A stretch of DNA of 64,000 bases, taken from assembly GCA_033980235.1 (NCBI GenBank), contig CM067074.1, forward strand, positions 36,519,723-36,583,722, read 5' to 3'. Origin of the DNA: Diadema setosum. Taxonomy: Eukaryota; Echinodermata; Echinoidea; Diadematoida; Diadematidae. Position numbers and translations under genes: made by a program. Below are positions 48,185-61,047 of this stretch, one piece after another. The stretch's first letter is position 1. Every line of letters begins with the position of its first letter. The notes beneath the pieces were generated by a model that saw only the letters and a program-made list of their open reading frames with translations, was not told the origin of the DNA and searched no databases.

Positions 48185-48359
48185 TTTTATCACATAAATT
48201 GGCAACCTTACATCATCATTCTGGTCTTATCTTCTATCCGTTCTCCGTTTCTTTTTCACAAACACTGATTACTCGGGGCTTACAGCCAAACAAGCTAGCT
48301 TTCATGTAGGTCCCGTCATACTTTTCTTTGATCAACCCCATTTCGATTTCGATTTTGAC

Positions 48360-48512
48360 CAGTTATCATTACATGTAATTACTGTGTTATCACCATGTAT
48401 ATTGTTTGTTTTCTGCACATTGTTCATACACAAGGTAAAAGAACTTGTCTGGTTTCTGTTGTAATGTTCATAAATGAGAAGTATGAAAATAAAATAAATT
48501 GAATTGAATTGA
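48360..48512 (+). repeat. Possible 3' end of a non-LTR retrotransposon
   Basis: A TGTATATTGTTTGTTTTCTG-type 3' untranslated stretch ends in AAATAAATTGAATTGAATTG, a short simple-sequence tail typical of CR1/L2-type LINE 3' ends. No coding part is attached, so the call is tentative. Confidence 0.3.
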
Positions 48513-49153
48513 TCTTGTCACACGTTATCACGTATGTTTATTTGACGGCCCCTGCAACATGGAACATATCATGAAAGTGAAAATGCAACAATGTATTGTA
48601 TTTTGTGTCTAAATGATTGATTAATATCGTTTGAACACGTAATCTTCTTTAGTTTTTTTGGACTAAAAATTGTATTTTCGTTTGTAATGATTGTATTCTT
48701 AAAAAAAAAGTTGCAGAAATAAACTGAAATCCAAATTCAAATTGAAACGTCGGTACTATTTCGGTCTGTAGTGGTGCAGTGATTTTTTTTTTTAAAGACT
48801 TTGTTAGACAGACAATTAAACTGTAGTCCTGGCCTTCAATAAATGGAATAAAGAATCAGAAAGTCAGGGGAGAACGACTACTATAGTAAATGAGAATGGA
48901 AAAGTCACGTGTCATAATTGCTTAAACTGTTGGACAGTGATTGAAGTCTTGCTCTCCAAGAGGTCATCCATATAAAAGAAAATACCCACTGTTCTCTTAT
49001 GTTTGGAACGTTCTTTGAGTTTTGTCAATATTTCTGTTTACTGATAGCACTCCTTTCCTGATCTAGGCTTTCAGCAGACTTTTTACCCTTTTCACCAATC
49101 ACTATGGAAATTTGTTACTCCCTGCATAATGGCACCACGCAGCATGTTATAAG

Positions 49154-49187
49154 CATGGAGCTACTAACAGAGAATAGTAGCTCCATG
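49154..49187. repeat. Perfect 13 bp hairpin
   Basis: CATGGAGCTACTA, eight-base loop ACAGAGAA, TAGTAGCTCCATG. GTTATAAG occurs directly on both sides (about 49146 and 49187). Confidence 0.7.
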
Positions 49188-49718
49188 TTATAAGACAGTT
49201 GAAGTGACCCTCTAGGTCGATAGATGCTGCTTTACTCTTCCATTTGCGTTCCTCAGTTTTCAAATTAGAGCGAATCAACTCCTCTTATTTGTATTTTTTC
49301 TAATCCTGAAATGATCTAGAGAAATCATAATTATTATCATTACATTGCAGATAAACCAAAACGATGTGTAATTTTAATTTAGGAACATATAGGTAAGGTG
49401 TGAATAGATCCGTCTAGCTCATCATAGATAGGAACATATGTATAATAATTTAAACCTGTCTGACTGAATCCAGTTTTTGACTTCTTTCTGCAATGCCAGA
49501 AAATGGGAACAACACGGAAAAGTGTAGAATGATAATAAATATTAGTATGTATTTATGTGTGTTATGATCATGTGTTTGTGTATGTTCTGTGTCTGTCGGT
49601 CTGTGCTCAGCTTCGTTATTGCAAGTACGTGATATATCGACGGGTTGTGATCGATTCGTCGGAATAGACATTCCTCTAAAACAACAAACGGGAGATATTT
49701 TCGCGCCTGTTTATCGCT

Positions 49719-49837
49719 GTGCTCTCTGTCATAAATCACAATATTCGTCTTTGTCGTCGAATGGTGACTGGCACACAAACAGTCCTCCAGACACGAACAC
49801 CCCAGTGTGTCGTACCATGGTCGTCTCAGGGAGGTGA
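49719..49837 (+). CDS. Weak candidate 5' exon
   Basis: The plus-strand frame containing MVTGTQTVLQTRTPQCVVPW is open up to CAGGGAG, followed by the strong donor GTGAGTATC at 49838. The region is more GC-rich than its surroundings. No partner exon was found and the opposite strand is also open here, so the call rests on the donor. Confidence 0.2.
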
Positions 49838-50461
49838 GTATCACCTCTCTGGTCGTACTAACCCTTGTCTCCTCTCGCTCCCTCTCGACGGCGTCATAAT
49901 ACATCATACGTTTCTACGTCTCCTTTATAGTATAGTGGAAACTTTGTTCTCTTCTTTTCTTCTTCATTAATCATCAATGATTCCCCATTGCAATTCTTTT
50001 TTTTTTTAATCAAACTGATATTGGAAGGTACGTCTATAACTGACGGATAGTTAGTCTGAAATATTCTCATCATGTAGAACGCATACCGCCCACATGTTCG
50101 CTGTGTTAACTACTTTCAAAAAGAGCAGAAGACAAAGTCTCTATAAAGGGATTTCTTTCTACCATGAATGATGTCTGATTTATGATAAGCCTATTAATGC
50201 ATTGTCGACTCGAATTTATTATTCTTTTGCAGTGAATGATTCATTAGTTTCCTAATCCAGTATAAGTAACTAAAACTAGAATGAATCGCATTGGATGAAT
50301 ACTAATAACTTTGGAAAGGTGAAAATCATGATAAATTGATCACTGGGAACGTTGCTCGAGAAGTGTGTCACTGTGAAAATACACGTAAACGTTCCTTTAC
50401 GAACTTATGGAAACAACATATTTTGTTGGACTCTCATAAAGGGGAAATAGGATGTCCCACT

Positions 50462-50492
50462 CCCCCCCCCCCCCACAAAAAAAAAAAAAAAA
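50462..50492. repeat. Composite C13-ACA-A tract
   Basis: C-run followed almost at once by A-run, as at 15918. Confidence 0.9.
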
Positions 50493-51477
50493 ATCACGTA
50501 TATACGTAGGCTAACGCCGTACGAGATCGTATTAAAATTGTTGTGGTTGGTATAAATTCCTGGAGAGCAACATGAAAAGACCTCTTTATACATTTTGAAC
50601 TTCAAACGTCAATACATAAAGGTTAACATTTTCATGCTCTTTATAGATTTGGCCATAAATATGTTGGCAGCTGAAGTCACATGCCATAAAACGAACTCGA
50701 GTCTCCATGCATGCCTGGGGTCCCGTAATTTTCATCCCGCCCTCAATGTCCCAGATTTGGGGTAGGAAAAAAAAAAACAAATAAGGAAAACAAAAGACAA
50801 AGCCCACTAAAGGGTGGCACTTTGCCAATGCGTTGCCTAGCAATGTGAGAACATAACTGCGTGATAGTATGGAAACGAGCCCCTTTCATTTCTTGCGTTA
50901 AAGGACATAGTACAATGCTAAGACATGTTGACTTGTGTTGATTTATATACTCTCGTCATCATTAATGTCGCCAAAATTATGTACCATAATAGTTTATGAT
51001 AATGTTTCTATTTTTCTTGAGATTGCTTGGATCTGGCCGAAAAACAAACAAACTTCCAAAGCATCAACAATGCTGAACGACATCATCTGTTGATCCACAT
51101 GGTTGAACTACAAGTTGTACAATACTAGCAAGATTTAGCAAACACATGACTCAGCATCATGTTTTCATATCCAGTGATGTATTTTATCGATTATATGGCA
51201 ACATGCAAGTTATGCTCAGTTTATGCTTGGTTTGTTGTGGGAGGACGGGGGGGGGGGGGGTGGAGTACCCAAGTTATTTGAAGAAAAATAGGAGAAAAAT
51301 TATCATAAAATAAATGACAGATATTGTCCACAAGAAATGAGTGATTACCATGCAGGGTGTTCCAGTGTTACAAATCAACACTTATGTAAGTGTATCCAAT
51401 TCATCGTGTATACTGTATATTTTTCGTGAAAGCTGGATGGAAATTTATTCATCATTGTGGCTTATGCATGGATTTCC

Positions 51478-51790
51478 GGTTACAGTTCGTCATTCCAAAG
51501 GTTCGTTAATCCGGAAAAAAATAATCGTTATTCCGAAGGTTCGGTAGTACGCATTTTTTTTTTTTTTTTTTTTTTTTTGGTTTGCTCGTGTTTTTTTTTT
51601 CCGTTTTAAAGAACCTTTGGAATAACGAACTTAATTTCATTTTTCGCACTTACAAACCTTTGAAATAACTCGAAAAACGAACCCTATTTCATTTTCGGAT
51701 TATGGAATTGTATACTGAATTTGTGTGTTTCAGAATAGCGAGAATTCTGACTAACGAACCTTATTTCATTTTCGGAATACAAATATCACC
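51478..51790. mobile_element. TIR element with 9 bp target duplication, copy 2
   Basis: Starts GGTTACAGTTCGTCATTCC, like the copy at 40734, and contains the same ACGAACC and ATTTCATTTTCGGA motifs. It ends ATATCACC. The flanks TGGATTTCC and CTGATTCCC agree at six of nine bases, consistent with an old 9 bp duplication. A T24 run interrupts it. Confidence 0.6.
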
Positions 51791-51809
51791 CTGATTCCCC
51801 ACACGTATG

Positions 51810-52109
51810 CAGGGCCGGCGCACTGTTTTCAAAAGTGTGGGGGCCCACTTCCGGGTTTCATGAGCTAACAAGCAAAAAAAAAAGAAAAAAAAAAAAGGTC
51901 CTCAGCTCATCTCTCCCCGTCCACTTCCTGGTTTCTTCAGGTAACAAGCAAAAAAAAAAAAAAAAAAAAAAAAAAGGTCCTCAGCTCATTCTCTCCCCTC
52001 CCATTGCAGTGCCTCTTACGTACTTCCGGGCCCAAAGTGATGACACCTTATGTATTCCTTTGTATGGTGCACAAAAAGTGTGGGGGCCTGAGCCCCCACG
52101 GCGCCCCTG
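51810..52109. mobile_element. 300 bp hAT-like element with 5 bp duplication
   Basis: Starts CAGGGCCGGCGCAC and ends inverted as CAGGGGCGCCGTGGGGG, with further inner inverted blocks (AAAAGTGTGGGGGCC on one side, AAAAAGTGTGGGGGCC on the other). GTATG flanks it at 51805-51809 and 52110-52114. It holds two tandem copies of a 70 bp unit separated by poly(A) tracts (ACAAGC, A-run, GGTCCTCAGCTCAT). Confidence 0.75.
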
Positions 52110-53682
52110 GTATGTACCCTATTGGTAGCATTGGGTCCACGCGTTAATTGGATGGAAATGATTTACGTGTACTGATGAATCGTACTTTTATAGCAAGTAG
52201 AACATTTTATATGAATATATTACAAGACACCCTCGAAATTAGAATACAAAAAGACGCATAATTATTTGGGTTATCACCACCAGCTTAACAAATTTCAAAT
52301 TTCGAATGATAAAACATTGTCAACATAGGCTCCTACCTATAATTTCCTTTACACACATGAGCGTATCTGCATCTATGATACCCTTCATTTTAAAAATACC
52401 AGTGTTGATGCTAGGTATTACACAAGAACACCTATTTCAGCCAGTAACGTTAGAAATTTGGGGGTTATCACGGCCAAACATCTCTTAGTGTCGGATCGTA
52501 TTACCAAGACCTGCCAATCTGCAACCATAATACAGTGTATAGCCATAATGAAAATTGGTCAAATTCACTAGTAGGACCTATTAGGACAGGAATATCTATG
52601 GAAACTCTTGTTCATGCGTTGATCATGTCCTATATTGATTATTGTCATGCTTCTACGACTATCCCAAAAGAGGAAATATTTTTTTAGAAACTTCACTATA
52701 TCTTGTAGTTACATTTAGTTGAGAATTAAGAATGTGTTTTTAGACAATGAATAAACTTTCATCACAGAACTGCGCTCCTCCTCACAAAACCTCACTATTT
52801 ATGATCTGATGTGCAATCTGTTAAAGCCCCAAAGTAGGGCATAAGAGTCTTCCCAGCTTGTACAGCTGTATTCTGTTTGTGAGTTCAGCAGGGAGATTGA
52901 ATTGTGTGTGTGTGTGTGTGTGTGTGCTTTTCATGCATGCCCAGCAGAAGTAGACCTCATCTCCTTTTGCACGTGCAGTCAAGAAAACAACAGCAAATAA
53001 AATTCCTTACGAATTATATATTAGTTGCGGATACCTCTCCACGTTTCACCACTGTTTTACACCTGGGTATGAATCTATGGTTTGTCTGGTGTCGCTCCAG
53101 CTTTCTCCACTTCGTTGTCTCATGGAGCCATGGCAGTGAATGTTTAACTTTGACACTCAGTCTCAACTTTTCGCCCCCACGACATGACCCGCCTTCCAAC
53201 CTGACTTCTCCCAAGCAACACCAGAAGGGGTCATTGTCAGGGAGGGCATCGGACGAGAGATTGTTGGAGAGGAGAGGGTGAAGGGCATCAGTCTATTGAC
53301 CTCAGTGTATACCTCAACACTTCGGCAAAATCTATTTTTCCTTTGAAATGAAGAATACAATTTTTGCGATTTCGGTTATCTCACAGCTGTGTGACATTCA
53401 GATTGATATATTGTGGATAACAAGATGGGTTTTTGTTAGCCGTTCATCGATGGATTGCTTCCCTTCTGAACGGATGATTAGATTTGCGAAGGATTCCGTA
53501 ATTTTTTTTTCCTCTCTCTCTCGTTGATTTGTTAAAACTACTATTTCAACAATGTTTGTATGATACCTTTTGGCGTCAGTTTATAAATTCCAAAGTAACA
53601 AACATCAAAATGAAAAAATATTTTATCATTCCAACCAATCATGGTGAACTGATCTTATACGAGGTAGGCCTAGTTAAACAGA
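52110..53682. other. Non-coding stretch with a (TG)12 repeat and a GC-richer open patch
   Basis: TG repeat at 52903-52926. Between 53014 and 53281 both strands are open for 65-90 codons and base composition is more balanced, but no splice signals or recognisable domain were found. Confidence 0.35.
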
Positions 53683-53943
53683 GGGTGACACGACATTTGG
53701 TCCAGAGACATGCGAAAATTGCTCCCGGAGCAATATCGCAGGAGCAAATGCAGTGTCACCCTACCGGTCTTATTCTCCAAGGACTTACAGGGTTAGGGTT
53801 TGATACGGCATATGTTTAGTTTGATGTGAGGATTAGGATTAGGGTAAGGGTTATGTTTGTGGGCAGAATTTATATTTGGCTTAGCGTGTAGATATTTCAT
53901 GGGAGGAATCGTTGCAGGTCTGGAACAAAATGTCATGGAACCC
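53683..53943 (+). mobile_element. TIR element, best copy of the dispersed family at 24062 and 36430
   Basis: The left end GGGTGACACGACATTTGGTC and the inverted right end GGTTCCATGACATTTTGTTC pair imperfectly over about 40 bp, through TCCAGA and on to TTGCTCC or TTCCTCC. The interior has the TTAGGATTAGGGTAAGGG-type block and GTTTAGTTTGATGTG shared with the other copies. Confidence 0.55.
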
Positions 53944-54263
53944 CGGAATGGTGTCACTAGACAAGACAAGTTTGAATGATAGAGGGCGCTCTGACCAGAT
54001 CATTGGCACTGATCATTGGCAGAGCCCTCAGAGATCCCTCAACCCAGAGAGCTCTGAATTAATTTTTACCGATCATTTACCACATGTAGTAGTACATGTA
54101 TACTGTTGTATTCTTGGGTGCTTACGTGACGAATTCGTGAAAATTCTCCTGTATCCACTGAGAAAACAAGGATCTTAATATGATCATTTGTATTTTTGGA
54201 TGCATTCCGTTTCTTCCCTCATTTCCTGTATCCTATATGTACCTTCCACGTACCATGCATCTT

Positions 54264-54453
54264 CACTCTAAAAACACAAATGTTGAATTAGCATTTAAAA
54301 GGGCCGAGGAGTGACAACATTTTCAAAGTGTTGGTTTTCCTGCTAGATTCAACATTTAAAATGTTATCTTAAAAGTTGGATGCAACACTTCAAAAAATGC
54401 TGTCACTCCTCGGCCCTTTTAAATGTTGATTCAACATTTGCGTTTTTAGAGTG
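54264..54453. mobile_element. 190 bp palindromic MITE
   Basis: CACTCTAAAAACACAAATGT opens and its near-inverse closes the element. TTTAAAAGGGCCGAGGAGTG on the left pairs with CACTCCTCGGCCCTTTTAAA on the right, so the arms pair over about 60 bp. No clear target duplication. Confidence 0.7.
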
Positions 54454-55020
54454 TTTGTTTCAAATATTACAATAGCTCTGCAGTAAGGAACTTTTGACAT
54501 AATGTGCCTTTAATAGCCTACTTATGTCACAAGTTCCATGAAATGAAACCACATTTATAGTGTCGAGTACTAGTAAGTTATAGATGTGCATTTTGTTAAA
54601 AATTGTATAAAAAGTGTCTCAGTAAGCAACCACACACATAGTGTACTTGTGTTACAGTTGTGCCCACATGATTACACTCATTAAATGAAACCTAACCTAC
54701 ATGTCGATTGAGTGAATAGAGCAACTGGATACATCAGCAGAACACATCACTAAAAGTTTGAGGAAATAGGCAATCTGTTCACAAGTGACGCATTTTTCAA
54801 TTCTTTTGTACAGTCATTGCTGGATAAGAAGACTGATACAGTTAGTGGCGTCTTATTATGAACAGTGATATAAAAAAATAATATGATATAAAAGAAAAAT
54901 ATCAATTTCATCTTTATAGCATAATGAAAGAACACTTCATTGACCACTTTCAGAAAGAAGGGGAATAATATCATTCTTAACATGTCAGTTACAAGTTGAG
55001 GGAGTACGTTACATTAAAAA

Positions 55021-55359
55021 CTAGAAATGTCGCTTTGGCGACTGGTATGCCTCCGCCATAATGCATGATTTTCCCAATAGGTCTAGATAGTACATGTGGA
55101 CAATGTGTGATTACATTTTCACAAAATTGGCAAAATACTGAAATGACAAGTTTGTTGCAAATGTGTTGAATGTTCACCTTCCTTGACCTAGGTTTAATTG
55201 GATGAATAGGATAGCATGTATCTAGGGATTTAAGGACTTTAACTTGACTTTGACTCATTCATACATTTAGGCATTGAGTAATTTTCAAGGTACAGGTGTG
55301 GAGAAAAAGTGCAATTTCTGAATTGAATAGTAAATTGTTACCATTTTCATCTGGCCCTT
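55021..55359. repeat. Left part of a dispersed repeat split by a transposon
   Basis: Starts AGAAATGTCGCTTTGGCGAC and includes CTTGACC-type half-sites. It ends at the CCCTT target duplication of the element at 55360 and appears to continue at 61155. The continuity is inferred from the shared target site. Confidence 0.4.
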
Positions 55360-56432
55360 CAGGCCCGTAGGGAGGGGGGGGGGGGGTGCGTCGGGTGCGT
55401 ACGCACCCCCCCCCCCCAATTCTGAAAGGTCCACTTTTTCATAATAACGGTTTTTAGCAATTCTCAAGATAACAATCCAAAATAAATATAAAGATACATT
55501 ATATGCTACGTAAATGTGGAAGAGTACGTTTAACAATGTTAAAAATAATTGTACGAAACCCTTTTGTTGTATGAACCATCGGATCGTCCCCATGCACACA
55601 AACACAAATGTTATGTATCAATTTGTGCGAGCTATATTATATTGGCACTGCATACCATGGCCCTTGGCGCGTGTGACCGGTGTTTTTTTTTTTTTTTTTT
55701 TTTTTTTTCCACTGGCCGCCCGAGTACGTGCGATTCGTGGATGACATTGAGGTTGACACTTGCATTTTTTCACAGGAACAGAGGTAAGTGGATGAAAATC
55801 TAATAGCCTCAGGTTTACATATATGATAAAAATTAAAGAAATTTCCTCGAAATTACTATGATCGAAAACCTGAGACATTTTATATCTACGTCTCACAAAG
55901 ATATAGTAGGAAAAGCCTGAATATTGCAAGAGCTCCGGAGTAAAAACAGTCAGTGAAAAACCCTATGTGTGATAGCATTGTGAGAGCGTTAGACAGGTAG
56001 ACTGCATTGTGACGCATCGTTATTTAATTTACATTCTTTATTGATATATTTTCATAAGTATCTCAGGTAATGAGTCGGATTGGATTACAATTCTCACCTA
56101 CAGCTTTGTAGAAGTCTGAGTCAACAGTATCACACAGTACTTCAAGACGTATTATAGTACAAACGATTTCTTGAGCCTGCACCGTTTCAGGCTCTGTTCT
56201 GGATACGGCGGTAGAAACTCATTCTTTTTTGTTGTTTATTTTATCATTATTTACTAATCTCTTTTCTAACTTACAGGTAGCGGATTTCTTTGCAGGCCAA
56301 ATTCGGAAATGTAGTGTTGATTATTACTTATACATTTTCTCATGTTGTGACAGTTCTATTGGTTCTTATTTTAAAGTGAGCCAAAACCTAAGAACATTTT
56401 CACTTATAATTTCCAAAGAGTATAATATGCAG

Positions 56433-59400
56433 CAGGCCCGTAGCCAGGATTTTTCAAGGGGGGGGGGGGGGGGGGGGTGCGATCACTAGAAAAACGGACC
56501 TTCGGTACCAATACCAATGATGACACACACACACACACACACACACACACATTTAATATATATATATATATTCTTTGGACGACCGAACTACAAAAGTTGT
56601 ATAAGAATTGGCGCGCGAAGCGCGCCGCAAATTGTGAATTTTGACTGTTTTAATGACGTTTTAAAGTCTCGAGGAAATTTGTATTTTTGTCTGTTGCATG
56701 CAATCGCGTTACGGTATTTCATCTAGGAAATAGTAAAAACTCATTTTGCCAGGAAGTTGCAAAGTGTAATTGTGTTCGAGACTCTGCGCGCGTAGCGCGC
56801 CGCAAAATTGAGAATAGTGATTTTCCTGGTGTTGTTTTAACTTTTATTTTTTCTATTGTATACCCGCGTTAGCAGGCCTGAAGCCAGGATTTTTAAAGGA
56901 AGGGGAGATTGCGTTAATTAACAAAACGGTCCTTTGATACTGTCCCGGGAGGGGTAGCGACAATTAAAAGGTGGACACCATGCTCATACATGAACTTTCA
57001 AAATGGCCCCTAAACGAGTAATGATCATATGATTTTTTCGGGCCTTAAAAACAAGTATTCCTTAAATGTTTCCTGCACCCTAAAGAAGTACTTCATCATG
57101 ATTGAACAATATACCATTTTCCCAAATTTCGGCCTTTTTGATACCCTTTGATTATATACGCTCGTACATCACACTTTCCATCTAATCCGTGAGAAAAAAC
57201 GACCCCTATTACGCGTTTTCTTTAGCGAGTATGGTCACGGTGTCCACCTTTCAGTTGGAGTTTTCCATCCCATTGGATGCTGTTTGGAAGATGAAACATT
57301 CACTTTACTATACAGTATATCAGCCGTTGGTATGCGAGTTTGTCAAAAACGAAAATGAATAAGAAAATTTTTAAAACAAAATGAATTGTAAATGTGAACC
57401 ATTTATATTTTGCCTCCTTGTGGTAGGATATTTCCAGCATTTCCGAACTTTCAAATAATCATTTTAGATTTAATGATATTAAAGGTAGTAGATCCGATTC
57501 GCAAACATCTCCAATATCAGTCAAATGTCATATTAACCATCATGCTAAGAAGGTTTTCTTTGTGAAATTTGGAGGTCAGTGAAATTCAAAAATTAAACAT
57601 CCGTTAGCCATTGGAAGAAGTTGAGTGCAAATTCAGACCTCAGGCTTAGTGCTCAGATGTTTTCCTATTTGATTTGATCTGTCTTACTGTGCACACTAAG
57701 ATACATACTGGAATGGTTATTTCTTATTTATTAAATTATAGTAGCATATTTGGTTACTAGCTGTCTCTAGGCTTTTTCGAATTTGGGCTGCAAAGAGATC
57801 CACTACCTTTAAGTTAGAAGAGAGATAAGTAAATAATGATAAAATAAACAAACAAAAAAGAATGAGTCTCTTTTGTAATACTATCTGACAAACTTTTTAC
57901 TTTACCATTTTACTTCATAGCTCAGCACTTTCCGTTCTCTCTCATACCCTCTTACTCATTACATTTAAATGAAATACAACTAAAATGAGTTTGCGTGCCT
58001 GCATAATACTCTTTGGAAATTATAAGTGAAAATGTTCTTAGGTTTTGGCTCACTTTAAAATGAGAACCAATAGAACTGTCACAACATGAGAAAATGTATA
58101 AGTAATAATCAACACTACATTTCCGAATTTGGCCTGCAAAGAAATCCGCTACCTGTAAGTTAGAAAAGAGATTAGTAAATAATGATAAAATAAACAACAA
58201 AAAAGAATGAGTTTCTACCGCCGTATCCAGAACAGAGCCTGAAACGGTGCAGGCTCAAGAAATCGTTTGTACTATAATACGTCTTGAAGTACTGTGTGAT
58301 ACTGTTGACTTAGACTTCTACAAAGCTGTAAGTGAGAATTGTAATCCAATCCGACTCATTACCTGAGATATTTATGAAAATATATCAATAAAGAATGTAA
58401 ATTAAATAACGATTCGTCACAATGCAGTCTAACGCTCTCACAATGCTATCATACGTAGGGTTTTTCACTGACTGTTTTTACTCCGGAGCTCTTGCAATAT
58501 TCAGGCTTTTGTAATACTATCTGACAAACTTTTTACTTTACCATTTTACTTCATAGCTCAGCAATTTCCATTCTCTCTCATACCCTCTTACCCATACATT
58601 TAAATGAAATACAACTAAAATGAGTTTGCGTGCCTGCATAATACTCTTTGGAAATTATAAGTGAGAATGTTCTTAGGTTTTGGCTCACTTTAAAATGAGA
58701 ACCAATAGAACTGTCACACTGCTGACAACGGCAGACAGTGAAGGTCAACGGCTCAAATTTTCGTTGGTAGTCTCGTCACGTGATAGTTCTGTATGGATTG
58801 TACACGTTCCCTATGACAGCAATTGTGAATGGGTAGTCTAGCTTTACTGCAAATTTGCGTCAGGACTGCTCAACCAATGGACAAGATTCTTATGTCACAA
58901 AAATGGGCAGAACCTCTACTTTCTGAAACCGTGCGCCCCAAGTTTGTGCGATCTTTCGTTCTCGAGATATCCCGTCTGGAAGAATTGCAAGACGGCAAAA
59001 TATGCTCAAATTCGTCAAATTTGGACTGTTCGCCATAGACAATTCTACTCATAAGGTACTTTTCTGATCTAATTTGCGTCACTGCTTCAAATGTTACAAT
59101 AAAGATATATACACATAAATAATCCCTAAAGTGTCCACTTTCAGAATCCGGGCGCCCCGAGTTTGCTTCTTAAACAGTTTAAAAGTTATGGCAGATTTTG
59201 TGGAAAAATGCGTCGATTTTTGACCCGTTTTACGTGTTATATAGCGTTCGCGCGGAAGCGCGGCTTCGCAGATGACCGAAAGTTTTCAATATGTAATAGC
59301 TCGCACAATACATAACATTTGTGTTTGTGTGCATGGGGACGATCCGATGGTTTATACAACAAAAGGGTTTCTTACAATTATTTTTAACATTGTTAAACGT

Positions 59401-59570
59401 ACTCTTCCACATTTACGTAGCATATAATGTGTCTTTATATTTATTTGGATTGTTATCTTGAGAATTGCTAAAAACCGTTATTATGGAAAAGTGGACCTTT
59501 CAGAATTGGGGGGGTGCGTACGCACCCGACGCACCCCCCCCCCCCCCCCCCCCCCCTGGCTACGGGCCTG
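56433..59570 (+). mobile_element. Inner copy of the same transposon family, inserted head-on into the outer copy
   Basis: It runs from CAGGCCCGTAGCCAGG to CCTGGCTACGGGCCTG and is flanked by TGCAG at 56428-56432 and 59571-59575. Removing it and one TGCAG restores the outer copy, which matches 57875-58510 inverted. It has a second, internal copy of its own terminus at 56873 (CAGGCCTGAAGCCAGG), a 207 bp direct duplication (57875-58082 and 58511-58717) and a private segment at 58718-59280. Non-coding. Confidence 0.85.
56523..56570. repeat. (AC)n and (TA)n microsatellite inside the transposon arm
   Basis: AC repeat 56523-56550 then TA repeat. The counterpart in the opposite arm is TA plus TG repeat at 61014-61073, of different length. 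Confidence 0.9.
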
Positions 59571-61009
59571 TGCAGGCACGCAAACTCATTTTAGTTGTAT
59601 TTCATTTAAATGACCAATGGGTAAGAGGGTATGAGAGAGAATGGAAAGTGCCGAGCTATGAAGTAAAATGGTAAAGTAAAACGTTTTTCAGATAGTATTA
59701 AAAAAGAAACTCATTCTTTTTTGTTTGTTTATTTTATCATTATTTACTTATCTCTCTTCTAACTTAAAGGTAGTGGATCTCTTTGCAGCCCAAATTCGAA
59801 AATGCCTAGAGACAGCTAGTAACCAAGTATGCTACTATAATTTAATAAGAAATAACCATTCCAGTATGTATCTTAGTGTGCACAGTAAGACAGATCAAAT
59901 CAAATAGGAAAACATCTGAGCACTAAGCCTGAGGTCTGAATTTGCACTCAACTTCTTCCAATGGCTAAGCCGCCTAACGGATGTTTAATTTTTGAATTTC
60001 ACTGACCTCCAAATTTCACAAAGAAAACCTTCTTAGCATGATGGTTAATGTGACATTTGACTGATATTGGAGATGTTTGCGAATCGGATCTACTATCTTT
60101 AATATTATTAATTAATCTAAAATGGTTATTTGAAAGTTCGGAAATGCTGGAAATATCCTACCAGAAGGAGGCAAAATATAAATGGTTCACATTTACAATT
60201 CATTTTGTTTACAAATTTTTATTTATTTTCGTTTTTGACAAGCTCGCATACCAACGACTGATATACTGTATAGTAAAGTGAATGTTTCATCTTCCAAACA
60301 GCATCCAATGGGATGGAAAACTCCAACTGAAAGGTGGACACCGTGACCATACTCGCTAAAGAAAACGCGTAATAGGGGTCGTTTTTTCTCACGGATTAGA
60401 TGGAAAGTGTGATGTACGAGCGTAATAATCAAAGGGTATCAAAAAGGCCGAAATTTGGGATAATGGTATATTGTTCAATCATGATGAAGTACTTCTTCAG
60501 GGTGCAGGAAACATTTAAGGAATACTTGTTTTTAAGGCCCGAAAAAAAAATAATATGATCATTACTCGTTTAGGGGCCATTTTGAAAGTCCATGTATGAC
60601 CATGGTGTCCACCTTTTAATTGTCGCTACCCTCCCGGGACAGTATCAAAGGACCGTTTTGTTAATTAACGCAATCCCCCCTTCCTTTAAAAATCCTGGCT
60701 TCAGGCCTGCTAACGCGGGTATACAATAGAAAAAATAAAAGTTAAAACAACACCAGGAAAATCACTATTCTCAATTTTGCGGCGCGCTACGCGCGCAGAG
60801 TCTCGAACACAATTAAACTTTGCAACTTCCTGGCAAAAATGATTTTTTACTATTTCCTAGATGAAATACCGTAACGCGATTGCATGCAACAGACAAAAAT
60901 ACAAATTTCCTCGAGACTTTAAAACGTCATTAAAACAGTCAAAATTCACAATTTGCGGCGCGCTTCGCGCGCAAATTCTTATACAATTTTTGTAGTTCGG
61001 TCGTCCAAA

Positions 61010-61047
<38 letters not shown>

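Noticed and set aside
53014..53281. Minus- and plus-strand frames of 65-125 codons in a GC-richer patch
   Set aside because: No domain, no paired splice signals, and both strands are open; mentioned only in the gap description.
57952..58200. 82-codon frame also found at 56229-56489
   Set aside because: Identical peptide arises because the two transposon copies are inverted repeats of each other; frames are not kept elsewhere in the element.
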